From Akebia trifoliata (Eukaryota > Streptophyta > Magnoliopsida > Ranunculales > Lardizabalaceae), in contig CM030705.1 in NCBI GenBank assembly GCA_017979445.1, positions 11,694,679-11,758,678 of the forward strand: DNA of 64,000 bases, read 5' to 3'. Positions 23,001-35,957 of this stretch are shown here, in pieces. A program made the position numbers and the translations under genes. Below the pieces are notes generated by a model. It did not search any database, was not told the DNA's origin, and saw nothing but the letters and a program-made list of their open reading frames with translations. Each line of letters starts with the position of its first letter. The stretch's first letter is position 1.

Positions 23001-25526
23001 TATTCTTACTAAGTTAGTAAGATTTCAAATCTTATTACGGGTTGTTGGGCCCACACAGGTTACTACATTGGAAATCTAGTGCCATAACTTCTAGATTTCA
23101 TAGAAAAACATAGATTTAAAAGAGAAAGGGAAAAAAAAAAAATTTGTTTTGAGCATCACCAAAGGTGTTGAAAAATGGACGGCAACCGAACTTGAAAATT
23201 TGAAAACTTTTTGTTAATTTTTTTTTCTTTCAAAGTTCTGAAAATTTCTACCTCAACATCCTAGTGGCATCAAATCATGTTTTTGGGTGCCACGATGTGA
23301 GCTCTTGACCCTTAAGAAAATTTATTATTTTTAAAATTATGAAAAATATTTATCATGACAACAAATTATGATATTGAAAAATTATCAAAATGAGATATTT
23401 ATTATTTTTAATTACTATCTAAGATTCTGTATTAAAATTGCATTTTGTAATACATATTGAAAAACATGTATATTACTCTATGTTAGGATAAATGCCCGAC
23501 AAACAAAATGGAAGTTAATCTAGCTTAGGATTACACGATAAAATTAAAGGAGATCTAATTTAGGATATGTAAAATAATTTTTATTACGTCCAAACAGCTC
23601 TTAAAGGTCTTTGTTATCCGTTTGAAACACACAAAGCATGAGAGGGTGTTCAAAAGTACTCTTAAGTCTTCTGAAACAAAATGAAATTTTTTTTTTTTCC
23701 TTTTGTTGTTGTTTAAATAGAGGGGTGAAACTATATTGAATGATAATATAACAACCCTAACTATTATTTTTTTCCATCACTAGTATCTTTTTGTGGAGGA
23801 CTAGCTTGACACCCCTATGCAGACAAACTGAACCAATGAGTTTTGGGCCCACCTCTTTGTCATCACCACATCCCCAAACTATGAATTATGGTCGTCGGAT
23901 TAAATTTTTTTTAATCATCCATTGGGTTCCAAAGCTATGATGAAAATATTCCAGAATTCGACGGTCTGATTTTGAGCATTGTTTTCTTTATGAGCATCCA
24001 AACCAATGCTTTTTAGTCTATGGGCCGATCTTCGACAAGAAATGTTTAATTCAATGGCTAAAAATCACTGATCAGATTGATTTTTTTTTTCTTTTACGGT
24101 CATTGGATTAGAAAAAAAAAAACCACCTACATGGCATTTTTCTCATGTGGATTCACCATATCATCCAATCTATATAGCAGAATTAGGTTAGTCCATGGGC
24201 GGGTTCGGGCTGGGTTTGGATGAGCCCTACCCTCATCCCTAACTCGGCTAAGTCCAAGTTCAGCCCTAATAGGTTCAATTTGATTTTCAAACTGTTTAAA
24301 AATATAATTTCATGCATCTTTCGAAGTCATAAGATGTTATTTTTAAATCAAAATATGAATCCAATCACCTCCTTTTAGATGAGTAAATTTGTCAATTTTC
24401 TATCTTTTTTTTTTTGTTCACTAAGTCATAAATGTAGATATAACCATAGTAACAAAAAACGGCGTTTTTTTGTTGTTAAAAGAAAAAAAGGCATCTCGAA
24501 CCCCTAACAATAAAAAGCATGACTTTTGGTGATAAATTGCATAAATAGAATTTGATGATTCATAAATGTTAATATATGGGATTTGATAATATCTTTGATT
24601 TTATGATTTTTTTTCCAATAAGGTGTTATTTTGAACAAATGATATGTAGATGAGTAAACTATTTTTTTTTTTTTTGCATCATAACATGTATATTTAAGAA
24701 CATGTTATATTGTCTAACATAGAATAAATTAAAATAATTCCCTTATATATTATTAGATATATATGCATTTTTCATAACTTTTAATATATCTTTTTATCTT
24801 TTATTTTCATCGTTTTTTTCCCGTTTTCTACAGTTTTTCGAAAATATTGCCTTGCTGTTTTAAACCTGAACTCCGACTTTGTGACTATGGATATAACATG
24901 CATATATACAATGTAATTAGCAAAGTGGATCAGGCCAGCCCATATTTAATGTGGAAAATTTGACTCTACAAACTAAAACATTAGTTTTAAAGCCCAGGAT
25001 GGAAAAATTCGAAGTCCATCTAGAATTCAGGGAGATTTTCATAATGGGTTTGATACCAATAAATAGGTATTCCCATTAATGCACAATTAAAAGATCATAG
25101 AACTCTAGTTAAAAATCTAAAGCCATGACAGTAACGAGTCAAAGAATTTTTGGTTTTTTTATTAACAAGCTCGTCCCCTGATCATGTTCATTATACCATC
25201 GATCCCAGTAAGGGAAGGCGCTAAGCTAACAATAACAACCCAAATCTAAAAATGCACCAAACACATTTCTTATGAAACAATGAAAAACTTAAATTATTGA
25301 AAACCAATTAGTCAACACTTCATTTGTCCTGGTTTGGATGTTAAACACTTAACCCTAAGATATACACCACAACCCCACCGCCCAACATCAGGCCCAAACC
25401 CACAATTCAACAACCATGCAAGTCAAACACATAGAAAACAAATTTTCCCAACTAACTAAGATTAATAAACACCCAAAACACAAAGAAGTTGGAAATAATT
25501 TGAAAGAAAAGAGTTGGGCAAGAAAA
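20086..25526. other. Gene-poor intergenic region
   Basis: About 5.4 kb without a supportable gene. It holds diverged repeat debris: a hAT-like terminus AGGGGTGTCAATGGGTCAG near 20780, a GGGTTCGGGCTGGG-type MITE stretch near 24195-24290, an A-run at about 22108-22132 and a (TTTA)n run near 21880. No element boundary is certain. Confidence 0.45.
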
Positions 25527-25799
25527 TCAAACCAGGGTAATGCTGCTCTCGCCACCCGGGGGTTTACGAACACCACCCAAGTAATCTCTCGAAGCCGCCT
25601 TCCCATCAGCAAATATGTTACTGCCACTCATCTCCCTCAACTTTGCCACACTCAATGGCTTCTCGGCTGATCCCGGAGGTGCATCTCCCTTGAAGATGTC
25701 GTTTCCCGTCAACTCCTGAAACTTTTGATTATGAATTTTCTTTGCTGTCTTCACTGGAGTTTCCTCACTAAACATGAGGTTACTCTGACCTCCCGCGGG
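25527..25799 (-). CDS. DUF4057 exon 5
   Basis: Acceptor TTGAAG; 90 codons plus stop, from PAGGQSNLMFSEE to SSITLV. Two more motif repeats, then a Gly/Pro-rich tail. Confidence 0.88.
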   Translation of the reverse strand, partial: PAGGQSNLMFSEETPVKTAKKIHNQKFQELTGNDIFKGDAPPGSAEKPLSVAKLREMSGSNIFADGKAASRDYLGGVRKPPGGESSITLV

Positions 25800-28700
25800 C
25801 TTCAAGATCGAAAAGAAACCACAGCTCGGTTAGACTTACACAAAAGAGAACAGAGAGCAAATCAGAGTAACAGGTATGTTATGCTAAACAAACAAAAAGT
25901 TCTCAAAAAATGATTCCATCCCAGATACCACCATGGTCTTGAATCTTGTTTCAACATCACATCTCATTCATGGATGAGACCGCGGTGTATCAGATAAGAT
26001 AAGCCCTTTAACTCAGTTTACAATTATTTACTCATGTATATATATAGGGAGTTGCTATTGCCACACCATCGTTTACTAATGCCACACCAACTGTGTGCAA
26101 TTCTTTGATGATTTATATAGGAATTGGTGTGGCATTAGTAAAAGTTGGAAGCAATAGTAGCTCCCATATTTATATGAAAATAATTATAATTTTTTTAAAT
26201 TATTTTAATTAAAATATACAAAATCCCGGTTGACTCGACCGAGTTTTACTAATTCGGATGAGATTTCAAAATCTTGACCAAGTCATTACATTTATTTCAC
26301 GAGATTCTGCACAGTTGACACCTTGTCTATCCAACTCATTCATGGATCTTGGACGAGATTTAAAATCATGGATCCCATACAATCAACTCACTCACGTTTG
26401 AGACTTTGACAGATGTGTGTATGTCTCGTGGTGCAGGTTCCCCCATGTCTACACTTCCTTTCAACTCCAAAGACCGTGCAGTCAATGGAGGAGGTACAAT
26501 TTCAGGAGGAGGACCGAAGATGTCATGTCCACTGAGCTCCTTACACTTGGCATCTGATAGTTGTTTCTTGATCTTCGCATCTGATTCACTTTCCAGTGTC
26601 CCACTTAGCTCTCGCTGCTTTGCCACCTCAGGCAGAGAAGTTGGCTTTTTGGGAGAAACACTTTCTTCAGCACTGAATGAGATCTGGCTGATCCCACTAA
26701 CCGCGTGCTGAGACATCCAACCACAAAAACACATTTCAGTTAAACATACATGTTAATGAAAGTTAAAGAAGATCCTATAAACTCATAATGCAACTTCACA
26801 GATACCTGGTAAATACGTAAACCTGTTTTGTTCGGAGCCTGGTTGGCACTACCGGCTTCCGATGCATCATTTTCATCACCCACAGCAAAGATACCACTAC
26901 CAGTTATCTCCTTTAGTTTATACCCTGAACAGGGTTTCCTGAAAGTTCCATAAAAATGGTTTCAGCAGTCCTTAAAAAAATGCTAGATAAGCAAGTAGAA
27001 CTATCAGATTTTTTAGACATGAGAAAGGCCCAAAAATGGCTCTTTTAAGTGAAAATAAACCTGCACTATGCCAATCAATTCAACTATGTTATCTATAAAT
27101 CCTTCTAGCCTCATTACCAAGTGAGGTGAACCTTGCAACTGTTTTGTTTATTAGCAGATAAGAAAGCAGACACATAGGAGAAATTTCAATTTTGGGTTGA
27201 AGCAAAATGGGATTTGTTCCATTATAAGGAAAGAAATTATAAAAGGGTAGTAAGACTCAATCTAGGCAGGTTGGCTTGAATATGCAATCAATGAATGATG
27301 AAAACAGATTACAGAAGATAATTGATCGGGACAGGTTGTCCTAAATCAATAGTGAACTATAATGAGCCACTCGAACTTAGTTTGTAAAACCTGTGATGCA
27401 TTTCTCAAAGCATGGAGATTCAAAACTGTTTCCATTCCTCTGTAGAGTACAGTATACAGATGATGCAAAAGCTTCAGTTATTTTAGAAATTCATATTAGA
27501 GGGTGCTTAATTATTTCTCTGGTTCAACAACTTTTCATTCCAAAAATATTAATTCAAGTGTGTTTATATCTACTCTCACCACCTCTCGTGAACTTGCATC
27601 CTCCCAACCATCCAATAAGAATCCTTTGTGACAAAGTATATACCTTAAACTCAAATATTGGGGTCGGTAACATGAGTCCTATATTTTCACTCAACTTTAT
27701 CATGAGCCATATCATTAAGAAAGGCGTGTCTCATCAAGCCTTTTCTTACTACATGCAAGATGCATTCAAACCTTTTGGCCTTCTTCTACTTGCACCAAAG
27801 CACTCATTCTCACTAGTGTAGTCACTTTTTTTTTTGTACGTACCCAAACCATCTCAAACTATTTTCCTTTATTTTTCTCCTATTGAGGATAGAATTAAGT
27901 TCCTTCCAATAGAAAAGTTAGATGGGGGTCAATGACTAGATTGGGTTTGGGTATCAAGCTAACTCTAGAGAGGAAGCTTATTGTCCAATGCCCACATGCG
28001 TATCACTCATAAGCAAACTAAATTGTAATTAACTGACTTTGACAAATACAATATAAAGTAACATGCTATGCTATAATGGGAATCAATATAGATTTAACAT
28101 GGTAAAATTTTAAATTGGGGATTAGAAGTAGAACAGAGCCATATCAATTGTTCTTGGCTGTGATAATATTAGTTAGTTGTGACCAATTCTAATCCACTTT
28201 TGAATTTCATAATAATTACAATAAAATATTAACATTAAGAAAAAGGTTCTTAATGGAAGTTACAATTGCTTCACTGCTCTACAAGTTACATAAGCAAGCA
28301 CAACACGATTGAAGAAAGGGTTAGTGGTCAAGAGAGGAGAAGGTGGGTTCAGTGGGATTTGAACCTAGGTTGAATTAGAAAATAAAACTAAGGAATTACT
28401 GATATGGTTGGGATACATGTCTTCCCTCCAATAGGGGGAATTTATTACCCTGTTATTATTCATTATAAACACCAGTGAAATTGTGGAGTGAAGAACTTGG
28501 TTTGTGTAGAATATAAATAAATAAATTAGAACATTTCTCAACTCAACAAAACATCTCTTGTTAATTCAATTTGACTCCCATTTAGATCGACAAAACATTT
28601 CTTGTTAAACCATAACTGGAACTTTCTTGAGAAGTATTTAGAAAAAGAAAAAGGATTCAATCTCATAGCTAAGGGTTTGTTGGGGGTCTAGGTGTAAAAT

Positions 28701-29714
28701 GTTGTATCGGCGGAATGTTTCAGTCAAGGAAATTTTTTTTATCGGTAGATACATTCCCAAAACATGCAATGTTTTGGGGTCAATGTCTGGTATTTGTCTC
28801 ACATTAATATTCCGACCTTTTGAACCATGGCTGGGATCACATTTTCTTGCAAAAAAATTATAGTTAGAGAGATTATAAGACCAATCTTGTAAATGAAAAA
28901 AAAAAAAGGCGCAAAATTCTTAGATTTTGAATCTATTATAAGCAAATTAAAGAGTTGAAAGATGTTAAGAAATTACTAATAATAGAATAATATTTCTTAA
29001 CTGATCATTCTATAGATCCGAATGAGATAAAAGGCTCTAGTACTGAAAGACAAAAAAAAAGAAAAAAAAAGGAAGGAATCAAAGAGAATTCTTACTGAAT
29101 AAGCTCACACCGATCTGTTTATTACTTATGAGAGAAAGATCACATTTCCTTTTCAATACAGCTAGAGAAAGAGAGAGAGAGAGAGTACTTCTATGACATT
29201 TGTTCAAATCAAATCATGGAACAAGAAGATCAATCACAGAATTCCAGAGCAGATTAAGAATTCAGGAAACAATGTTGAAAACATCGCAACAAATCTAAGA
29301 ACACATTTCTCTAAATTAAACAAACCGAAAACCAGAACAAAATCAAATCCAGAACCACCAACGATAAAAAAAAAAAAAAAATAATTTAAAAAACCAGATC
29401 TCACCGTTTCAACAAGCTCTCGGCTTCTTCATCAGTAAGCTGACCTCCAAACAGAACCTTACTGATCCCATCGGATGGCTGAAATTTTCCAGAAAAAAGA
29501 AAGAAACCCTAACTCGTCCGAAAATCAGTAAAAATGATTATAAAAAAATCACCATTTCTCACCGGAAAAAGCCTACCTGGTGCGTACGGATCTTCGGACG
29601 TGAGCCTGAAGTTGCAGAACCAGTAACAGAAGAATCGGCGAACGGACCTTCAGGCCATGTGAGTAGATCTGCTGTAGATGTGTGAGGTTTCCTCACAGGA
29701 GTACTTCTCTCCAT
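25527..29714 (-). CDS. DUF4057 family protein, five exons, 309 aa
   Basis: Exons: 29714-29577, 29478-29405, 26938-26806, 26707-26396, 25799-25527 (stop included); lengths 138, 74, 133, 312, 273 sum to 930, with consistent phases and GT..AG junctions. The protein starts MERSTPVRKPHTSTADLLTW, which fits the plant DUF4057 family. Its hallmark is a repeated motif K-x-x-E-[IL]-[ST]-G-x-x-I-F: LKEITGSGIFA (about 79-89), CKELSGHDIFG (170-180), FQELTGNDIFKG (246-257) and LREMSGSNIFADG (274-286), with degenerate copies near 146 and 194. There is no signal peptide, membrane segment or catalytic motif. Molecular role unknown to me; the repeats suggest a short-linear-motif binding protein. Intron 2 is 2.5 kb; a MITE lies in intron 4. 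It appears intact. Confidence 0.88.
26043..26167. mobile_element. Foldback MITE in DUF4057 intron 4
   Basis: The arms GGGAGTTGCTATTGC / GCAATAGTAGCTCCC and ACTAATGCCACACCAA / TTGGTGTGGCATTAGT are inverted; the loop is about 35 bp. Flanked by a TA-rich stretch. Confidence 0.7.
26396..26707 (-). CDS. DUF4057 exon 4
   Basis: Acceptor TCTCAG; 104 codons from HAVSGISQISF to VKVSN, with donor GTGAGT. Contains the KELSGHDIFG repeat followed by a proline-rich PPPEIVPPP linker. Confidence 0.88.
26806..26938 (-). CDS. DUF4057 exon 3
   Basis: Acceptor CTTTCAG; encodes KPCSGYKLKEITGSGIFA and NKTGLRIYQ, with donor GTATCT. The phase agrees on both sides. Confidence 0.88.
26939..29404 (-). other. DUF4057 intron 2 (2.5 kb)
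   Basis: A large AT-rich intron. A 142-codon + strand frame at 27393-27821 has no recognisable domain. A Box-B-like GGTTCAAATCCC on the - strand near 28350-28370 hints at a worn SINE. Otherwise nothing. Confidence 0.6.
29405..29478 (-). CDS. DUF4057 exon 2
   Basis: Acceptor TTTCAG; encodes PSDGISKVLFGGQLTDEEAE followed by SLLKR. SDGI..VLFGG is a family-conserved block. Ends in phase 2 at GTGAGA. Confidence 0.88.
29577..29714 (-). CDS. DUF4057 exon 1
   Basis: 46 codons from ATG (29714-29712) to the CAG before GTAGGC. Encodes the conserved N-terminus with TSTADLLTWPEG. This is the only in-frame Met before the conserved start. Confidence 0.88.
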
Positions 29715-30050
29715 TTTTTTTTTCTTCCTTCTAAGTTTCGCTCCCTTCGCTTTCTCCGCGTTTGCACTTTTTCACACAAACACTCTCTCTATAAATTCTA
29801 AAATGACGCCGTTAGTCCTCTCTCTCTGTTACTTTAAACAAGATGATAACGTCGTACTCGTACCACCATCCTCTACTAAAATTTGAATTTTGGTTACAAT
29901 CTCTCATCTTCGAACTGACAGGTGTCCATTGCCTTGAAGGGATTGACCGGCTTCGTTTCCGTCAAACGTTGTCTTCGATTTTAAAATTTTAAAATAAGTA
30001 CTAACGATAGTGTGCGTTTATTTTCTAACGGGCGGTATCCCTTGACTCTC
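29715..30050 (-). promoter_or_regulatory. DUF4057 upstream region
   Basis: Immediately 5' of the start codon: a pyrimidine-rich run on the + strand (purine-rich on the coding strand) to about 29740, and CT-rich sequence at 29783-29830. No clear TATA on the coding strand. Confidence 0.35.
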
Positions 30051-30250
30051 GACTCCTAAGAATGACTCGTGAAAAACACACACGATCCAAACCTTTAAAT
30101 TCAAAATCCAAAATCCAATGATTGAGATTGATCCTCGAAATAAGTAACTTCAAGATTTGTATTATTAAAATATTCATAAATCTAACAATTGAATTTTATA
30201 TTTAAAAGGTTGGGAAGTTTTTTTTTTTTCATGAGTCATTCTTAATAGGA
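30051..30250. mobile_element. MITE copy 1 (GACTCCTAAGAATGACTC family)
   Basis: Terminal inverted repeats GACTCCTAAGAATGACTCGT and ATGAGTCATTCTTAATAGG. A second copy of the same length and interior (AAATCCAACGGTTGAGATT-like) lies at 45511-45706. Confidence 0.7.
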
Positions 30251-30405
30251 TAGAGTTTTGTTATATTGTAACTATAGCAGTGCATTTTCTTGTCATTGAG
30301 GACCATCAATAATGATAAGATCTCTTGAATTTACAATATCGTAGGCAGGTTTGAAAAAAATCAAACTAATAGGAATCAGATGATTTGAGATAATTTTTGC
30401 TCATA

Positions 30406-30557
30406 GAAAAAGTTAATTTGGGATTCCACAGAATTCTAGTTGACCAATCACACAAAATCTAACCAAGCTAATTTTGTAAATTGAGAATGTCCTCCATACA
30501 TGTGGGTTCATGTGATTGGTCAGTCCAAGATTCTATGAAATCTTGGATTAACTTTTT
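30406..30557. mobile_element. Foldback MITE
   Basis: Inverted arms AAAAAGTTAATTTGGGATTC with GACCAATCACA, and TGTGATTGGTC with TCTTGGATTAACTTTTTT; loop about 60 bp. A - strand open frame across it is a palindrome artefact. Confidence 0.65.
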
Positions 30558-32426
30558 TGTAAGGAATTTTCTTAATAGGGTACTTTTGATGATAATCCTA
30601 GTCGGGATCAAATGGAATCCAAGTTTGATTTGAGTTCCTCCCCCCAAACTTATGGAAAGTATACTCGTAGAGTAACACATCATGCATGAATTTACTATCT
30701 TATACAAAAGTTTGATGTTGTCTCTTGAAAACATTATGTAGAACACTCAATAAGGGATGTCAATCTTGCCCCACCTTGCCAATTTGTCATTTTCCAATAT
30801 ATATTATATATTAGAGTTTTTATTAGGAATTGTCATTTAACCTAGTGTTAAGGTGAGTAGAAAATTCTTCTTATGTTTTGAGTTCAAATTTCCATCCATA
30901 CAATTTTTACTTATTGATATTATAAATGAGCATGTCGAATTCGGGGTAATCAATTATAATTAGGACCGTGGACAGGTTTAACTAAACCTAACCCAACAGG
31001 GTTTTGTTCCCCCTGGTTGTGAGCTCGAAACTGGGTACTTTAAACTCCCCTGATTAGAAGGACACACATGGTTGTAGGCTTTGTGTGAGCCCCTAGGTCG
31101 TTATAGTCTCACCAATGTGAGGATTATCATCACATTTAATTTGATCTATAAATTAAAACAATCAATTTTATTTGAAACTTATAATAATTATATTTAACAA
31201 TATTCTATAATTTAATTTGAAGTATTATTTAACACACACACACATGATTGTAGGCTTTGTAACATCTATGACTAATTGATAAACTAATTTTTTTTATAAG
31301 TCTAACAAGAGAACATCTGATTATCATGGGGCTAGTACCTGATTGAATGTGCCATAATGCATTTTTAGAGGATTTTTAGAGGAGTCCAACTAGACTTACT
31401 AAGTTAATAAGATTTCACCCTCACTAAGGTTCATGGTTTTAAAACTCAGTTTTGCGTCTCATCTCGTCTATGCCAAATATCGATGAGTTTTTCAATATGT
31501 TTGAGACGTTTCGTCTAAAAATTAAAAAATGAACGTGGGGTATTAAATCTCGTTCAAAAAATTAACTTGTCTGCCTCATTCATACCTGATACCAAGACAA
31601 CTCAGACGATACGTCTTGATCTCTAACGAGTTTTGAAATCATGCTAAGGGTTCTTGGGGTTAACTTGTGGCATCCAAAACAATGATCCGATGCTTCAAGG
31701 TTGTAGATGACAAAATTCTATAAACATTGATTTTTTTTCTTTTATTATAAAAAAAAGTCATTTTTTACTATTGAATTTTAATTTTAAATTTAGGAGTTAT
31801 GTGAAAGGTTGATAGTCTTCCATTTTCAAAATCCTGGTTCAAGCACAAAAGAAATTGTTTTATGAATTTCTTTTTCTCTTTAGATCCAAGACGAAATGAC
31901 ATGGTGAGTTGAGTGATGTAACATGTGGGACTAATGTCATGTACTATATTTATAGGCTTAGTGCTTGGATATGGGATCATCAGAAATATCGATTGATGGT
32001 CTATTTCTTCTTCTTGTCATCGAAATTTGGTTCTTAATTAAAAAGGAGGAAAGTTTCCTAATTAAGCGAGCCTAAATTTAGCATTGTATCACTATCATCA
32101 TCATTGCAAAAATTGCTTGTCATCTTATGTTGTGAATCCGAGGAAAGGATTTAAATATTATTCCTGATATGACCTTAGATTCTTATACGATAAGTCTTTC
32201 CCATCAGAATTTAAATTTGCAAACTAACAGTCAGAATTATTGGTGGCCAACCATGCTGCAGCTTAACACTTAATGTTGAATTGTAATTTTTAATGAGTAC
32301 GGAGTGGATGGGTAATTTAGTAATTTCCCATTATTCTGTAAAAGGATAAATTGATACGCCATAGATGGATAGCAATGCTGAAATAGGTAAAAAGAATCGA
32401 GATGTATAAATTGACTCTAAAACTTT
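30558..32426. other. Non-coding
   Basis: No gene recognised. AT-rich with short (CA)n near 31235; open frames are short and domain-free. Confidence 0.45.
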
Positions 32427-32539
32427 TACTCGAAATTCACTCAATGCACATAATCGTATATATTTTTCTTGTGTATCTCGAGAAAAACAATCTATGACTC
32501 CATACACATGTCACGTCAGATGAGTGAATTTCGAGTAAT
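32427..32539. mobile_element. Foldback MITE (CTGAYGTG family)
   Basis: The arms TTACTCGAAATTCACTCA and TGAGTGAATTTCGAGTAA are exact inverses. The centre has CTCGAGAAAAACAATCTATG, and CACGTCAG lies 14 nt from CTATGACT on the right arm. Confidence 0.7.
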
Positions 32540-32756
32540 ATATATATATATATATATGATAAAGAATATATTTTCTTCTGAAAAATGCTAAACCTAACTC
32601 AAAAAGATATTGATGGGGTAGTGTGCATAGAAGACAAAATCATTAAGTTTTTTCTTTGTATTTTGAAGTAAAAATCTATGATTTCGTCCACATTTATCCT
32701 CTTTGACTTAGTTTAAAATGATTTTTTTTTTTTTTAAAATTTAATTCAAGAAGAAT

Positions 32757-32942
32757 AATGATTTTCTAACTAGAAAATCTTCATTCGGTAAATACACGGA
32801 TAGGGAACCATAGTTTTTTTCTTGGGATACACAACCAGAAAAAAAGTGTAGCTGTATATCCCAAGAAAAAATCTAAGGTTTTGTGGCCATGCCGCATCAA
32901 CCGAGTATTGACTGAGTAAAACTTTCTAATTAGAAAATCAGC
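32757..32942. mobile_element. Foldback MITE (CTGAYGTG family, diverged)
   Basis: The arms TTTCTAACTAGAAAATC / TTTCTAATTAGAAAATC (each also self-complementary) and TTTTTTCTTGGGATACACA / TGTATATCCCAAGAAAAAA pair. GCATCAACCGAG corresponds to the family CACRTCAG segment. Confidence 0.6.
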
Positions 32943-33130
32943 CTTCATTCAAGAATTGAGAGTTCACTTTTTTATTTTACTTCCCCATGAATTGCTCATC
33001 ATCTTAAATTGTCGATCAAGCATGAATAAAGGTTTTCAATTACATTAGAATATCAATAACATTCTGCTTCACCTAGTTTATTTGTCTTATCTCTATTATC
33101 AAGAGTTGTGATAATCTGACTACCCTACCC

Positions 33131-33306
33131 AGCAAACTCAATTTACTATCTAACGTGACAAATTCGGAGACCGTAAATCTGTGCTCTTTGCTATACATGA
33201 TTCTCTATAGATACAACCTTTTATGAGGAAGTGCAGTTGTGCATCTCGAGGAGGGAAGATCTATGATTTCAAATTTGTCATGTTAGGATAGTCGATTGAG
33301 TTTGCC
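33131..33306. mobile_element. Foldback MITE (CTGAYGTG family)
   Basis: The arms GCAAACTCAATTTACTATC / GATAGTCGATTGAGTTTGC (approximate) and GTGACAAATTC / GAAATTTGTCATG pair, with CTCGAGGAGGGAAGATCTAT near the loop. Confidence 0.6.
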
Positions 33307-34250
33307 ATATCACGATTCTATATAATCAATTATTTTTAAAGATGTAGTGAGAGAGAGAGAGAGGAAGGTTGGAGAGGGCCAACAAAGACTGTGGAAACTA
33401 ATGATGTCGCACGTGCAAACTTCAGTTGCAATGAATACCAACCAACTTTGAAATTCCTTAAAAGAAAAGCTAAGGCCTGAGTATTTCCTAGGATTCGGAT
33501 TTCTATATGTTATCTTCTCTTAATAAAATAATATAAAGAGACTCCTTATCCTTTAATTTATTGCAACACAGCTCTCAATCCCATTTCAGAGCAGTCGCTC
33601 TACCAGACCCAAGTAGAGAAGCTGTCAATTATATCTAAATAAGAATGATTAAAGTAGCAAACTAAGTAAGAGAATCTGTCAATTAGTTCTAAAAGTTAAT
33701 GATGAAAGTAGCAAATTAAGTAATAGCAAGGTAGGTGAGTCTTACTAATCATGTATAATCTTGTCCACTAATGTCCTATATGTAGGTCAGTCAATGGATT
33801 GGATCGAAACCATGTCATTCGGATCAAATAACTTTGGATTTGAACCAAGGATTTTGGATTTTGATAAGAATTTGATTTGATAATCTATCGAATTGCTCAT
33901 GGATCAATCATGTCTTGTTCCAATAAGACCCCAACTTTATAAAATATGAGAAAGTATATAAATTATATTGTTTACTAGAGTTTGTCATCATTAGTATTAA
34001 AAGGGTAAAAAAGAAAAGATAATAAAGTTGGAGGGTCATTATTGAAAAATGAAAGAGAAGAGGAAGAAAAAAAAATTGGCATGAGTATTGTTAGAAAGGG
34101 TGTATGACAGAGAGGATAGTGTTATAGTAACATCACAAGGGACATTTCTGACTTGAATGTGTGTCATAACTATAAATGCTTTTCATTGAGAAGAGGGAGA
34201 AAATGATTAAATACCTGTATCTCGATAAAAAATATCTATGGTTATAATAC
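33307..34250. other. Non-coding
   Basis: A GA run near 33348-33364, a short tandem similarity near 33630-33725 (CTGTCAATTA-TCTAAA twice), and otherwise unassigned repeat-like DNA. Confidence 0.4.
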
Positions 34251-34255
34251 ATATT

Positions 34256-34747
34256 TGTGGGGGGAAATTCTTGAGCACGGACACGTGGCTCGATCAGGGG
34301 CCAAGATTAATGATTTGAGGTCGTAGCTCGGTTTATTAACCCCGACGAATGCATGTATTTTAAGCTCGGAACTGTGCCATCAGCTCGTAAGTCGGTATGA
34401 CGGGTCTGACAGATGAGCCTGCAATGGACAGCCAGCTCTAACAACCCACGTCATGTCAGGCCAACTCTGACTTTCTCAGAAGTGATGGGGCAGTTGCAAC
34501 AACTCCTGCAGCTGACATGTCAGGGAGTAAGCTAACTACCCCAAGTCACCTCAAGGGGTGGCACAGAAAACGATCAAGTTGAACGCCTATATAAGGAAGA
34601 AAACTATGGGTAAAAGAGGTTCGAATTCTTCTTCTCTAAGCACAATACACTGATCAATTTGGCTAACTTGATCGTCGGAGTGGGCTGTTTTGCAGGTCCC
34701 CCGAGCTTAAAGAGAAGGAAAGTGTAGAGCCATTTCGTGCATCTACA
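34256..34747 (+). mobile_element. Solo LTR of an LTR retrotransposon
   Basis: Bounded TGTGGGGGG...ATCTACA, with 5-bp duplications ATATT at 34251-34255 and 34748-34752. TATA box CTATATAAGG at about 34588-34597. GC-richer than its surroundings. Length 492 bp. There is no internal region, so it is a solo LTR left by recombination. The + orientation is set by the TATA. Confidence 0.85.
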
Positions 34748-34752
34748 ATATT

Positions 34753-35957
34753 TATGTCAGAAATACCCCCTATAATATTACTCTAGCACGATTTTAAGAG
34801 AAAATACACTATCTTTGAAATTATATTTTTGGAAAAAAGGAGAGGAATATTAAAGTTGAAATTCTTCATTGAGATGCGTGTGAAATTAAATTTGAACAAG
34901 TCTTTACGAGGAATAAATATTTGAGGAAGACAACTCTTGTGTTTTATTATACAATTTTTTTTTTTTTTTTTAAATATATGAAGTTTATTTACATTTTGTA
35001 TATAAAATTGGATCCGAGCATATCCAGATCTTATCCAATTGTTACTGGATTGGATTTGGATCCTAATATTAAGATTAATATGACAAAAGTTTTACACTAT
35101 CCTTATCACATAGATTTTGGGTTCAATTCGATCCTTGTTGAATTGATCCCGAACGAATTCTTATTCGGAAAAATCAATTAAATATTCTGGCTACATAAAT
35201 CAAAATGCATAAGTGAAAAGCATGTTTTATCAAACATAGAAAACCATGTTTTTAAATAGAATTAGTACAATTGGCCATCCATTAATTAATCCAAATAAAG
35301 AAAAAACCTTCAAAATCATATCCAAAATATTTCCAAAAAAAAGAAAAAAAGGAACAAAATCAGAACTGCTTAACATAAGAAACTTTAGCCTACCAATGTA
35401 AAGAAAGCAAAGGAAAATAATCACTTCAAAGCTCAAACTAACCATTGAAATGAGAATATGTATACTTATAGTGATTCAATAATAATAATAATAAATAAAA
35501 TGGACTCCTAATAGGGACCACCCACAAGGGTCCACCCTCACTTACTTGGTGCGTGTGATGTGCGAACGTTGCATTTTCCCTGAGACTAGTCCTTGGATAA
35601 GACCATGGTCTATGGACTGGGCAAAGCCCAGATATGGGTTCAGTTCACTGTCTACAGGGATAACTGGTTATTAAAAAAAATAAAAAATTGGACCCGTAAG
35701 AAAATTGTACCATACTTACGGAATTTGATGCAATTTTCGTGCATTTCAGTCACACATTTGATGAAGAATCTCAAATGCCGTCCGAGGCAAGAAAATTTTA
35801 AAATTTAAAATCAGGCCCACACTAAGAAAAGACCAATCTAATATCAATAATTCTACAAAAATCATGCACCATTCTTCAATTTCATTTCATATGAAATGCA
35901 CAACAAAATCAATCCATTTAATTTACTTGTTCAATATATGACTTATATGTCAAGTTT
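34753..35957. other. Non-coding
   Basis: AT-rich, with (AAT)n near 35480-35495. The stretch 34990-35170 has GGATTGGATTTGGATCC-type motifs resembling 33790-33860, possibly two halves of an element split by the solo LTR. Confidence 0.4.

Noticed and set aside
24180..24300. GGGTTCGGGCTGGG-type stretch as a named MITE
   Set aside because: Motif is suggestive of a plant hAT MITE but no terminal repeats could be paired.
27393..27821. A 142-codon + strand frame in DUF4057 intron 2
   Set aside because: No domain, opposite strand within an intron, no promoter or splice context.
35655..35670. ACAGGGATAACTGG, identical to a conserved 25S rRNA stretch
   Set aside because: Only 14 bases match; the flanks have no rRNA similarity. 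Treated as chance.
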